Shown here: one piece after another, positions 1 to 8,780 of the stretch | Numbering within the stretch: the first letter of the stretch is position 1 | How the letters are laid out: the number at the start of each line of letters is the position of its first letter | DNA from: an uncultured Bacteroides sp. | Lineage (GTDB): Bacteria > Bacteroidota > Bacteroidia > Bacteroidales > Bacteroidaceae | Assembly (NCBI RefSeq): GCF_958445495.1 | Contig: NZ_CAUCSQ010000057.1 | Location: 1-26,272 of the forward strand | Direction: 5' to 3' | DNA length: 26,272 nucleotides | Made by a program: the position numbers and the translations under genes | Notes under the pieces: model-generated | Seen by the model: the letters and a program-made list of their open reading frames with translations, nothing else | What the model was told of the DNA's origin: nothing | Databases searched by the model: none

Positions 1-34
1 ATTTTCGCTAATCACCAAATTTTCAAGTACTTAC

Positions 35-55
35 AATTCGTCGAACTCACGTTAA
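35..55 (+). repeat. 21-base repeat, left copy
   Basis: This 21-base stretch contains the core TCGAACTCACGTTAA. Its reverse complement recurs at 26221-26241 with one mismatch (20 of 21 bases). It ends 20 bases before the adaptor start codon. Each copy reads in the same direction relative to the gene next to it. The role is unknown: a dispersed intergenic repeat, a regulatory site or part of an older element are all possible. Confidence 0.6.
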
Positions 56-75
56 TCAACAATAAACATAGTTAT

Positions 76-1179
76 ATGAGAAAAACAATTCTTAGTATTT
101 TAAGCCTGGCCTTGCTATTGTTTTCCTGTAAGAAACAAGTTCAGGAATGGCAAAGGCCGGAACATGAGGTCCTTGTTCTCGAATCAACGGATACGGATAT
201 CGAAGAAAAATATTCCGCCGCCATCACCGGACAGCAGGACGTGGAAATCTACCCGCAAGTCTCCGGCACTATTTCACGAATATGCATTACGGAGGGAAAG
301 CAGGTAAGCAAGGGCGAATTGCTGTTCGTCATCGACCAACGGCCTTACAAAGCCGCCCTTCAACGAGCAGTAGCCAATTCGGATGCGGCAAAGGCGCAGG
401 TAGAAACAGCGATGCTGACGTATGAAAGCAAACAGGTGCTCTTTGAAGAAAAAGTTATCTCGGAATATGAGCTGACTACCGCACGCAACGAATTGCTTGC
501 GGCCCGTGCCGGACAAGCCCAGGCCGAAGCGGAAGTGGAAAGTGCCCGTAACGACCTTTCCTATACGGAAATATGCAGCCCGTCAGACGGCGTGGTCGGT
601 ACGCTTCCTTTCCGTACCGGCGCTTTGGTCGGCCCGTCCATAACCCGGCCATTGACTACCGTATCGGACAACAGCCGGATGCATGTGTATTTCTCCATGA
701 CGGAAAATCAAATCCGTCCCTATATACATGAATTCGGTTCACTGGATTCCGCCCTCAGCAGAATGCCTGCCATCCGTCTGCAACTGAATGACGGTACATT
801 ATATGAAGCTGCCGGACGCATCGAGAGCATAAGCGGCATTATCAACCCCAAAACCGGAACGCTTTCCGTCCGGAGCAGGTTCCCCAATGAAAAGAAGGTA
901 TTGTTCAGCGGAAGTTACGGAAATGTCATCATCCCCCACAAGTTGAAAAACGTACTGGTCATTCCCCAGTCGGCAACTTATGAGTTGCAGGACAAGATAT
1001 TTGTCTACAAAGTGGAAAACGGTAAAAGCGTATCTGTACCTGTTACGGTGGGAAAACTGAACGACGGGAATAACTATATTGTGCATTCCGGTCTGAAACG
1101 GGGAGACACGATAGTAAGCGAAGGTGTAAGTCTCTTGCAGGACGGAATGGAGATAACCGTAAAACAAATAACAGAATAA
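76..1179 (+). CDS. RND efflux periplasmic adaptor (membrane fusion) lipoprotein
   Basis: This is the periplasmic adaptor (AcrA/MexA family) that should link the inner-membrane pump to the outer-membrane channel encoded next. The 367-residue protein begins with a signal peptide and a lipobox, LLFSC, with C18 as the probable lipidated cysteine. Residues about 50-92 (DVEIYPQVSGTI, then GELLFVIDQRPY) form the first half of the lipoyl-like domain. An alpha-helical hairpin rich in Ala, Glu and Gln spans about 93-160. The second lipoyl half follows (YTEICSPSDGVVG, about 163-175), then the beta-barrel and membrane-proximal domains. Length and order are normal for the family. The pump gene starts 11 bases downstream, so the three genes should be co-transcribed. 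I see no sigma-ABfr promoter in the 75 bases upstream; the promoter or a regulator gene may lie outside the window. Substrate cannot be read from the sequence. Confidence 0.95.
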   Translation: MRKTILSILSLALLLFSCKKQVQEWQRPEHEVLVLESTDTDIEEKYSAAITGQQDVEIYPQVSGTISRICITEGKQVSKGELLFVIDQRPYKAALQRAVANSDAAKAQVETAMLTYESKQVLFEEKVISEYELTTARNELLAARAGQAQAEAEVESARNDLSYTEICSPSDGVVGTLPFRTGALVGPSITRPLTTVSDNSRMHVYFSMTENQIRPYIHEFGSLDSALSRMPAIRLQLNDGTLYEAAGRIESISGIINPKTGTLSVRSRFPNEKKVLFSGSYGNVIIPHKLKNVLVIPQSATYELQDKIFVYKVENGKSVSVPVTVGKLNDGNNYIVHSGLKRGDTIVSEGVSLLQDGMEITVKQITE

Positions 1180-1190
1180 ACAAAGGATAT

Positions 1191-4100
1191 ATGAACCTCA
1201 GATATTTTATAGAACGCCCCGTATTATCCATCATTATTTCGATGACTATCATATTAATGGGGGTAATATCCATATTCACATTGCCGGTGGAGCAATATCC
1301 GGATATCGCTCCGCCAACGATATCGGTATTCACCTCCTATCCGGGAGCCAATGCCGAGACTGTGCAGAAAAGTGTCATCGTCCCGTTGGAAGAAGCCATT
1401 AATGGCGTGGAGAACATGAACTATATCACTTCCACCGCATCCAATACCGGAGAAGTGATGGTTAATGTTTATTTTAAACAGGGAACGGATGCGGACATGG
1501 CTGCCGTCAATGTGCAGAACCGGGTTTCCACGGCACTCGCCCTGCTGCCTGCCGAAGTCACGAAAATCGGTGTACAGACAACCAAGCAGCAGAACGCGCA
1601 GTTAAAGAGCATCGCTTTATACAGCCCCGACGGTTCTTATGACATGCAGTTCCTGAATAACTACATGAAAATAAATGTCGAGCCTCGTATCAAGCGTATT
1701 GCCGGGGTAGGACAAATGCAACTGTTCGGTTCCAACTATAGTATGCGTATCTGGCTGAAACCGGACAAGATGCTGCAATACAAGCTGATACCTTCGGATA
1801 TTTCTGCCGCGCTGGCGGCACAGAATATCGAGGCTGCCACAGGAGCTTTCGGGGAGAACCACGCCAACGCTTTCCAGTACACCATGAAGTATCGCGGGCG
1901 GTTCTCCACGCCGGAAGAATTCGGCGACATCGTCATCCGGTCATTGCCCGACGGGGATATTCTCCGCCTGAAAGACGTGGCGGACGTCCGGCTGGGAGAT
2001 GAAGCGTACAACTATTCCACCAGTGTAAACGGCCGTCCCGCCGCCATTGCCATGATTTACCAGACAGCAGGCTCGAATGCGGCGGAAATCATCAAGGAGA
2101 TAGACACGACAATGGCGGAAATCGGCAAGGACCTGCCCAAAGGCACGGAGTTCGTCACGCTGACGGATACGAACGATTTCCTCTACGCTTCCATACGTGA
2201 AGTGGTAAAGACGTTATTGGAGGCGATTTTGCTGGTTGTCCTGGTCGTATATGTATTCTTGCAGGATATCCGCTCGACGGTGATTCCCACCATCGCCATC
2301 TTTGTGTCCGTCATCGGCACATTCGCTTTCATGGCCGTTGCAGGATTCTCAATCAACCTGTTGACATTGTTCGCGCTGGTCCTTGCCATAGGCACGGTGG
2401 TGGATGATGCCATTGTGGTGGTGGAAGCCGTGCAGGCACGCTTCGATACCGGTTACCGTTCATCATACATGGCTTCCGACCATGCCATGAAAGGAATTGC
2501 CTCGGCTATTCTGACCTCGACGCTTATCTTTATGGCTGTGTTTATCCCGGTGTCCATGATGGGAGGGACATCCGGCGAGTTCTATAAGCAGTTCGGATTG
2601 ACGATGGCTGTCGCTGTCGGTATTTCAGCTATCAATGCCTTTACATTGTCTCCTGCACTTTGCGCCCTGATGCTGCGGCCTTATCTGGACGAAAACGGCA
2701 AAGTGAAAGACAATTTCGCCGCGCGTTTCCGCAAGGCATTCAACGCCGCCTTCGGTGTCATGACACGCAAATACATGCAGGGAGTCATGTTCTTTATCAA
2801 GAGACGATGGCTGATGTGGGGAATGCTCGGACTTTCTTTGGTCTTGCTGTTTTTTCTTGTACGGCACACAAAAACGGGCTTGATACCGGATGAAGATACC
2901 GGCAGCCTGATGGTCAGCATGAATACCCAACCGGGAACATCCCTGTATCTCAACCACGAGGTTATGAAGGAAATCGACAAACGTTTACAGCAAATACCCG
3001 AAATAGAATACAGTGCCGCCGTATCCGGCTATTCGTTCACCGGAGCAGGACCTTCCATGGGACTTTATCTGCTTTCGCTTAAAAACTGGGACGAACGCAA
3101 GGATACGGGACAATCCGCAAGTGACGTAATGAACAGGATATATGCTTTTGCGCCGGAAGTTCCCGATGCGCAAATATTTGCCATGGCTCCGCCCATGATT
3201 GCCGGATATGGCATGGGAAACGGTTTTGAACTCTATCTGCAGGATAAAACGGGAACGGACATAGAAGCATTCAAAAAAGTAACGGACAATTTTGTGGCGG
3301 CCTTGAATGAACGGCCGGAAATAGAGACTGTATATTCGGCTTTCGACACCGGCTATCCGCAATATTGGGTGGATATTGATGCCGCCCAATGCGAACGCTC
3401 CGGCATTTCTCCGAACGAGATACTTGAAACCTTGTCGGGATACTACGGCGGCAATTACGTGTCCAATTTCAACCGCTTCTCAAAGCTGTACCGTGTGATG
3501 ATACAGGCCGACCCGGATTACCGCGTAACGCCGGAATCGCTGAATCACCTGTATGTAAGAGCCGGGGAAGAAATGGCTCCGTTGAGCAACTTCGTGAAAC
3601 TGACAAAAACATACGGGCCGCAGGATTTATCCCGCTTCAACCTCTATAACTCCATAGCCATCAGCGGCGCTCCGGCTAACGGATACAGTTCAGGAGAAGC
3701 CTTGCAAGCCATTCGGGAAACGGCAGACAAAGTGTTGCCCCAGAATTACGGTTACGAGTTCGGCGGCATCTCACGCGAGGAAAATAAAACCAGCAACAAT
3801 GTACCCGTCATTTTCGGTATCTGTATGCTACTGGTATATATGATTCTATGCGCCTTATATGAAAGTTTCCTTGTCCCGTTCGCCATTATTCTGTCCGTGC
3901 CGGTCGGGTTGTCGGGAAGTTTCCTGTTTGCACAGCTATTCGGGCTGGAAAACAACGTGTACATGCAGACGGGACTTATCATGCTGATAGGCCTGCTTGC
4001 CAAGACAGCCATCCTGCTGACGGAATATGCGCTGGAACGCCGTAAGGCAGGCATGTCATTGGTACAGGCTGCATATAGCGCGGCAAAAGTCCGCCTCCGT

Positions 4101-4370
4101 CCGATACTGATGACCGCATTGACAATGATATTCGGATTGATACCGTTGATATTCGCAAGCGGCGTCGGTGCGAACGGAAGCCGTTCATTGGCATCCGGGG
4201 CTGTAGGAGGAATGCTCATAGGAACACTGGCGCTGCTCTTCCTCGTTCCGGCATTGTTTATCGTATTCCAGTATCTGCAAGAAAAATTCAAGCCCATACA
4301 GGCAGACAAGACTTCGGCGGACTGGAGCATCCAGGCTGAATTAGATGAAATAGAAAAGAAAAAAGTATGA
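1191..4370 (+). CDS. RND efflux pump, HAE1 family inner-membrane transporter
   Basis: This is a proton-driven multidrug exporter of the AcrB/MexB (HAE1) type, 1059 residues, the usual full length. It opens with the family signature FIERPVLSIIISMTIILMG as the first membrane helix, followed by LPVEQYPDIAPP and SYPGANAETV. Membrane helix 4 carries GTVVDDAIVVVE with D405 and D406, equivalent to the proton-relay aspartates D407/D408 of AcrB. K938 in GLLAKTAILLTE matches the relay lysine K940. The C-terminal helices carry RLRPILMTALTMIFGLIPL. Two large periplasmic loops separate the two six-helix halves. A purine-rich AAAGGA lies just before the ATG. The stop overlaps the next start as ATGA (4367-4370), indicating translational coupling. 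The start was chosen because it sits 11 bases after the adaptor stop and gives the canonical N-terminus. Homologous Bacteroides operons are called bme, but I cannot assign a specific member. Confidence 0.96.
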   Translation: MNLRYFIERPVLSIIISMTIILMGVISIFTLPVEQYPDIAPPTISVFTSYPGANAETVQKSVIVPLEEAINGVENMNYITSTASNTGEVMVNVYFKQGTDADMAAVNVQNRVSTALALLPAEVTKIGVQTTKQQNAQLKSIALYSPDGSYDMQFLNNYMKINVEPRIKRIAGVGQMQLFGSNYSMRIWLKPDKMLQYKLIPSDISAALAAQNIEAATGAFGENHANAFQYTMKYRGRFSTPEEFGDIVIRSLPDGDILRLKDVADVRLGDEAYNYSTSVNGRPAAIAMIYQTAGSNAAEIIKEIDTTMAEIGKDLPKGTEFVTLTDTNDFLYASIREVVKTLLEAILLVVLVVYVFLQDIRSTVIPTIAIFVSVIGTFAFMAVAGFSINLLTLFALVLAIGTVVDDAIVVVEAVQARFDTGYRSSYMASDHAMKGIASAILTSTLIFMAVFIPVSMMGGTSGEFYKQFGLTMAVAVGISAINAFTLSPALCALMLRPYLDENGKVKDNFAARFRKAFNAAFGVMTRKYMQGVMFFIKRRWLMWGMLGLSLVLLFFLVRHTKTGLIPDEDTGSLMVSMNTQPGTSLYLNHEVMKEIDKRLQQIPEIEYSAAVSGYSFTGAGPSMGLYLLSLKNWDERKDTGQSASDVMNRIYAFAPEVPDAQIFAMAPPMIAGYGMGNGFELYLQDKTGTDIEAFKKVTDNFVAALNERPEIETVYSAFDTGYPQYWVDIDAAQCERSGISPNEILETLSGYYGGNYVSNFNRFSKLYRVMIQADPDYRVTPESLNHLYVRAGEEMAPLSNFVKLTKTYGPQDLSRFNLYNSIAISGAPANGYSSGEALQAIRETADKVLPQNYGYEFGGISREENKTSNNVPVIFGICMLLVYMILCALYESFLVPFAIILSVPVGLSGSFLFAQLFGLENNVYMQTGLIMLIGLLAKTAILLTEYALERRKAGMSLVQAAYSAAKVRLRPILMTALTMIFGLIPLIFASGVGANGSRSLASGAVGGMLIGTLALLFLVPALFIVFQYLQEKFKPIQADKTSADWSIQAELDEIEKKKV

Positions 4371-5725
4371 AACGAACGATTATATTGATTTCCGTTTCCT
4401 GCCTGTTGGCAGGTTGCGGAATATACAAACCCTATTCCCGCCCCGTCGTGGACGTGGACAACCTGTACCGTGATACGACCGCCGTTGATTCGACTTCATC
4501 AGGTACACTTTCATGGAAAGAACTCTTCACGGATACCCGGTTGCAGGAACTCATCATACAAGGACTTGAACAGAATACCGATTTACGTATCGCACGGCTG
4601 AAGGTGGAAGAAGCGGAAGCGGTACTGATGAACGCCCGGATATCCTACCTTCCGACAGTTTCCGCAAATGCAAACGGGACGATTTCCCGGTTTGACGGGA
4701 AAGAATTGCCCAAAACCTATCATTCAGGATTCTCAGCCGCTTGGGAACTCGATATATTCGGAAAAGTCACCAATGCCGGGAAAGGCGCCAAGGCTGCTCT
4801 GGAAGGCAGCCGGGCATACGCACAGGCTGTACAGACAAAACTGGTAGCCACCATTGCGGGGAGCTATTATACGCTTGCCATGCTCGACAGGCAACTCCAA
4901 ATCAGTCTTTCCACCCGAAAGAACTGGGAACATACAATCACGGCACTGGACGCATTGAAACGTGCGGGGCAGACCAATGATGTGGCTGTCTTACAGGCCA
5001 AAGCCAGTCTCATGGCACTGGAAAGCACGATTCTCTCCATACAGGAAAGTATCACGGAAACGGAAAACAGCCTTTCCACATTGCTTGCCATGCCTTGCAG
5101 GGAGATTCGGCGCAGTATGCCGGTAAAGGATGATTTTCCCAAAAATCTCACCATCGGAGTGCCGTTGCATTTATTGTCGAACCGTCCGGATGTACGGCAG
5201 GCGGAGTACAACCTCATGCAGTCGTTTTACGCCACAAATGCAGCCCGGGCCGCATTCTACCCCAATATTACCCTTTCGGGAAATGCCGGTTGGACGAACA
5301 GCGGCGGCGAGCTGCTTCTCAACCCCGGAAAATGGTTATTGAGCGCATTGGGGTCGCTGACACAACCGCTGTTCAGCAAAGGTACGAACATCGCCAATCT
5401 GAAAATAGCCAAAGCCCGGCAAGAGGAAGCCCTGCTGTCATTCCAACAAGCCATTCTCGATGCCGGTAAGGAAGTAAACAATGCGCTGGCACAGTGGCAA
5501 ACGGCAAACAGCCAGATAGAAACAAATACAGAACAAGTGGAAACACTGGCGCAGGCTGTACATAAAACAGAACTGCTGATGAAACACTCGTCTGTCAACT
5601 ATCTGGAAGTCCTGACCGCACAGCAATCCCTGCTGGATGCGGAACAGACATTGGTCGAAAAACAGTTTGACCGAATACAAGGCATCATCAACCTTTATCA
5701 TGCACTGGGAGGAGGGGGACAATAA
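4367..5725 (+). CDS. Outer-membrane efflux lipoprotein, NodT/TolC family
   Basis: This is the outer-membrane channel of the tripartite pump (OMF family, NodT-type lipoprotein), 452 residues. The signal peptide ends in a lipobox, LLAGC, with C17 as the probable lipid anchor, followed by the typical GIYKPYSRP. Family motifs are AAWELDIFGK (about 124-133) and LLSNRPDVRQAE (about 269-280), followed by AARAAFYPNITLSG at the repeat boundary. The protein has the two-fold OEP repeat of long helices rich in Ala, Gln and Leu. Its start codon overlaps the pump stop by four bases, so it is the last gene of the operon. It ends in a convergent intergenic region with a strong hairpin at 5905-5955. Confidence 0.95.
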   Translation: MKRTIILISVSCLLAGCGIYKPYSRPVVDVDNLYRDTTAVDSTSSGTLSWKELFTDTRLQELIIQGLEQNTDLRIARLKVEEAEAVLMNARISYLPTVSANANGTISRFDGKELPKTYHSGFSAAWELDIFGKVTNAGKGAKAALEGSRAYAQAVQTKLVATIAGSYYTLAMLDRQLQISLSTRKNWEHTITALDALKRAGQTNDVAVLQAKASLMALESTILSIQESITETENSLSTLLAMPCREIRRSMPVKDDFPKNLTIGVPLHLLSNRPDVRQAEYNLMQSFYATNAARAAFYPNITLSGNAGWTNSGGELLLNPGKWLLSALGSLTQPLFSKGTNIANLKIAKARQEEALLSFQQAILDAGKEVNNALAQWQTANSQIETNTEQVETLAQAVHKTELLMKHSSVNYLEVLTAQQSLLDAEQTLVEKQFDRIQGIINLYHALGGGGQ

Positions 5726-6113
5726 AACAGTATGGTTCACAACTACAAAAACAGGATGTCCGGTTGTTTAGAGAGACTCCGAATTCCATCAATGAGGATA
5801 TCCGGACTTCATGGCACGGTTACAGGCGGAACTGCGGCCAAGATAAATGTCGGATAAAAAACAGAAAGTGAGATAAGCGGTGTCCATTAATAATCGATAT
5901 ATTAGAAAGAGGACATATGTACGGTAGATATGATAACCGGCATACGTCCTCTTTCCCTGCTTACATAAAACCTCGGTATCTAACTCCACCTATGTAGGCC
6001 TGCAAGGGGAATTAATGATTTTCCACAAAACCAATTATTGACAATCAACAAGTTAAATTCTTAAAGGCAGTTTCGGGATATGACATACCTCCTTTGTTTT
6101 TTAACCGTTTCCT
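5726..6113. other. Convergent intergenic region without a convincing gene
   Basis: This 388-base gap separates the ends of two convergent operons. A 66-codon minus-strand reading frame crosses it (5789-5989), but it has no recognisable domain and runs through the hairpin at 5905-5955, so I do not call it a gene. I see no promoter or repeat here other than that hairpin. Confidence 0.6.
5905..5955. terminator. Long hairpin between convergent operons, possible bidirectional terminator
   Basis: GAAAGAGGAC at 5905-5914 is perfectly complementary to GTCCTCTTTC at 5946-5955. After one mismatch the stem continues (TATG with CATA), giving about 15 paired positions and a loop near 5920-5940. It lies between the ends of the RND operon (plus) and the methyltransferase (minus). 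There is no clear T-run on either side, so intrinsic termination is uncertain. Confidence 0.5.
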
Positions 6114-6968
6114 TCATTGGACAGAGGGATTTTCCACCTGTTTTTCTTCTATTTTATAACCCAGTATGCTGCTAAATTTACGGGCAAATCCGGGAATTAA
6201 CCGAATCAACACGCCTTTGAATCCCCAGCGGCCTTTCTCTATATCCATGTAGGAAAGACTGTCCGTCATTTTAAGTTGCGGAACCCACCGTTCCACAACA
6301 CGTCCGTCATTGATGCCGCAACGGAAATGGGCGCTGGTATGTTTCACCGAATCATTCTTGATGCTCTTCTTCAGGAACATCGTGCCGCAGACATCAAAAT
6401 GAATCTCTCCTCCCGGAAAACGGGAGGCCAGACGTCCCAACAAAGTCCTGACCTGTTTCTCATAGAAGTACATTACTACGCCTTCGATAACAAAGATGAA
6501 CCGGGAGCCGGAATGACGTTCACGCAGCTCGTCCATCCAACCGGACTCCAGCAATGAAGCAGCCAAAGGAATATCATTCTTATCCGGCGGAGGCAGCAAC
6601 CGCTCACGCAACGCCATTACTTCCGGTAAATCAAGTTCATAGAATACGGCGTTCTTTTTCTCTTTAATTCTTTGATAACGGGTATCCAGCCCGCAACCTA
6701 TATTTACCACCACAGGCCGGTCTATCCTGCGGATAAAATCCTGCACTTTACGGTCAAAATGCCTGCCGCGAATCACGCATCCCAATGCGCTCATCGAAGC
6801 ATTGTCAAATTTAGTAAAATCATAATCTATCTTGTCTACCAAATCGCAAGCCAATTCATCATAAAGAATCGCATCCTTGCGCCGGCTTTCTTTGGCACGC
6901 ATGTAAAGAGTGATTAACAAAGTCTCTTCCACGGCGCCCAGCTTCATCTTTTCTTTCATATTTGCCAT
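6114..6968 (-). CDS. Class I SAM-dependent methyltransferase, LCM/TcmP-like (COG3315 type)
   Basis: This is a probable SAM-dependent O-methyltransferase of the leucine-carboxyl-methyltransferase/TcmP-like group, 284 residues. The SAM-binding motif I is VVVNIGCGLDTR at about 86-97. YELDLPEV (about 110-117) supplies the acidic residue at the end of strand beta 2. FVIEGVVMYF (about 159-168) matches the post-II motif typical of this family. The N-terminus includes YDELACDLVDKIDYDF, also usual for the group. The gene lies 75 bases downstream of the ABC pair on the same strand, so read-through is likely, although a weak promoter match of its own sits at 7008-7038. Relatives act on small molecules, including polyketides; the substrate here is unknown. 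The position suggests a role linked to whatever the ABC pair transports. A second possible ATG lies at 6957-6959. Confidence 0.85.
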   Translation of the reverse strand: MANMKEKMKLGAVEETLLITLYMRAKESRRKDAILYDELACDLVDKIDYDFTKFDNASMSALGCVIRGRHFDRKVQDFIRRIDRPVVVNIGCGLDTRYQRIKEKKNAVFYELDLPEVMALRERLLPPPDKNDIPLAASLLESGWMDELRERHSGSRFIFVIEGVVMYFYEKQVRTLLGRLASRFPGGEIHFDVCGTMFLKKSIKNDSVKHTSAHFRCGINDGRVVERWVPQLKMTDSLSYMDIEKGRWGFKGVLIRLIPGFARKFSSILGYKIEEKQVENPSVQ

Positions 6969-7007
6969 ATTTCAGAAATAATATTCTTTCCAATTTTATT
7001 TTCCACC

Positions 7008-7038
7008 CAACAGTAAAAAAACTTTCTCCATCCCGCAA
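7008..7038 (-). promoter_or_regulatory. Weak sigma-ABfr promoter match upstream of the methyltransferase
   Basis: On the minus strand TTG (7036-7038) is followed after exactly 20 bases by TACTGTTG (7008-7015), a 7 of 8 match to TAnnTTTG. It would place a transcription start about 30 bases before the methyltransferase ATG. One mismatch makes this weak; it could be chance. Confidence 0.3.
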
Positions 7039-7043
7039 GCGAT

Positions 7044-8780
7044 TCAATTCATATTTGTCACCTGCCTGTCCATCATCCGGGCAAATATCCCGTTTTTCTT
7101 CTTTAACTCTTCCGGCGTCCCCGACTCGGCAACACTTCCGTTTTCCAACACCACGATTTTATCGGCGTTGGCAACAGTACGCATGCGGTGGGCGATAATC
7201 AATACCGTTTTATTTCGTACCAATTCCGATATTCCCGCCTGTATCTTGGTTTCATTCTCCACATCGAGCGAAGCGGTAGCTTCGTCCAGCAATACAATCG
7301 GAGCATCTTTCAATAATGCACGGGCTATAGAAATACGTTGGCGCTCGCCGCCCGACAAGGTGTCTCCATTCTCACCGATAACGGTCTGGTATCCTTGCGG
7401 CATCTTATTGACAAATTCGTCGCATTGCGCCAAACGGGCAACTCTCCGAACTTCCTCGTCCGTAGCGTCCCGTTTGCCTATACGGATATTGTCCATTATA
7501 GAAGTATTAAAAAGAACCACATCCTGGAAAACCACGGAATAATTTTTCAACAGGGTTTCCGGCTCAATCCGGCTGATATCCTGCCCGCCAAGGGTAATCT
7601 GCCCCGATTGAATGTCCCAAAAACGTGCCGCCAACTTAGCCGCCGTGCTTTTACCGCTTCCCGAAGGTCCTACCAAGGCGGTTTTTTCACCTTGTTTAGC
7701 TGTAAACGACAAGCCGTTCAATATCTGTTTTCCCTGCTCATAGGAAAAAAACACTTGTTTGAATTCAATATCGTAACCTTTCGGAGTAAAATCGGTAACC
7801 CCATGCTGGACAGGCAACGCTTCCATCTCATTCATTCTGTCAATGCGCACGTCCAGATAAAATAAAGCGGCCAGATTATTCATCACCTCACTGACAGGAG
7901 CATATATGCGCGAACCGATAACCATGAATATAAGATAAGTGAACAAATCAATCGTTCCCGATACCAGAAGATTCGCGCCGACAATAATCACGCTCGCCAA
8001 CCCCAGTTTCAATACGCTTTGAGAACCATTCACCAACATGCCTAACACCAGTTCGTTACGGGTCAGCACTTTCTCGTAGATATCGATGCTCTTATCCAGT
8101 TTTTCCAGATAATCATTTTCCTGATTATAGGATTTTATCTCCTGGATAGTGTCCAGCCCTTCCTGGATATGCTCGGTCACGAGCCGTTTGTTCAGATAAT
8201 TGCTTTCATTGCTTTTCCGTATCTCTTTTTTGGAGAAATAAAGAATTGCAGCGGCAAGCGGGACTACCCAAAATAAGGCAACCGTCAACTGCCAGTTGTA
8301 AAATGCCATGCCGGCAGTAATCAGCAGAATACTGATAATGGACGCAAACAACTGCGGTACTGCATGTGAAAAGGTATGCTCGAGGTCGGTGCAGTCATCC
8401 ATAATAGTAGCGGTAAGATCGGAAAGGTTCTTCTCGCCGAAAAAAGCCAAAGGCAGCTTACGCAATTTCTCTGCCAGCGAAATGCGCCGGTTCGCACTTT
8501 CGTCATAAACGGTGGTATAGGTACTGCGATATTGCAATACGGCAATAAGGTACATTACCAACATGAAAGCGACACCCAGTATGATATAATAGGCAATGCC
8601 GTGCGTTACCGAAGCCGAAGGATTAAATACCGGACGGAGATAATCCTCAAAAAACAAAAAGACAAACACCGCCGGCAACATCAATGCGATATCCAACAGT
8701 GTAGTGAAAAACACGCCTTTACAAAAGTCTTTCGCTCCTTTGGTTGAAAGGGCAAAACGTTTTTTTATTACTTCAATCAT
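7044..8780 (-). CDS. ABC transporter half-molecule (membrane plus ATPase domain), second of pair
   Basis: This is a type I exporter-fold ABC half-transporter, 578 residues, with six membrane segments in residues about 20-300 and a nucleotide-binding domain from about 335. Walker A is GPSGSGKS (371-378), the Q-loop glutamine is Q419, the signature is LSGGE (475-479), Walker B with catalytic Glu is IVLLDE (495-500), and the switch histidine is H531. All catalytic residues are present, so both composite ATP sites could work. The D-loop is the ordinary SLDVENE, unlike its partner. The start overlaps the end of the partner gene by eight bases, which points to translational coupling and a heterodimer. 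The closest architecture I know is the YbtQ/IrtB type or a multidrug ABC exporter; direction and substrate are not visible in the sequence. Confidence 0.92.
   Translation of the reverse strand: MIEVIKKRFALSTKGAKDFCKGVFFTTLLDIALMLPAVFVFLFFEDYLRPVFNPSASVTHGIAYYIILGVAFMLVMYLIAVLQYRSTYTTVYDESANRRISLAEKLRKLPLAFFGEKNLSDLTATIMDDCTDLEHTFSHAVPQLFASIISILLITAGMAFYNWQLTVALFWVVPLAAAILYFSKKEIRKSNESNYLNKRLVTEHIQEGLDTIQEIKSYNQENDYLEKLDKSIDIYEKVLTRNELVLGMLVNGSQSVLKLGLASVIIVGANLLVSGTIDLFTYLIFMVIGSRIYAPVSEVMNNLAALFYLDVRIDRMNEMEALPVQHGVTDFTPKGYDIEFKQVFFSYEQGKQILNGLSFTAKQGEKTALVGPSGSGKSTAAKLAARFWDIQSGQITLGGQDISRIEPETLLKNYSVVFQDVVLFNTSIMDNIRIGKRDATDEEVRRVARLAQCDEFVNKMPQGYQTVIGENGDTLSGGERQRISIARALLKDAPIVLLDEATASLDVENETKIQAGISELVRNKTVLIIAHRMRTVANADKIVVLENGSVAESGTPEELKKKNGIFARMMDRQVTNMN

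Noticed and set aside
3752..4330. 192-codon minus-strand frame antisense to the RND pump
   Set aside because: Shadow of conserved C-terminal pump helices; no independent motif.
5789..5989. 66-codon minus-strand reading frame in the convergent gap
   Set aside because: No domain or sensible composition, runs through the 5905-5955 hairpin, no promoter match nearby.
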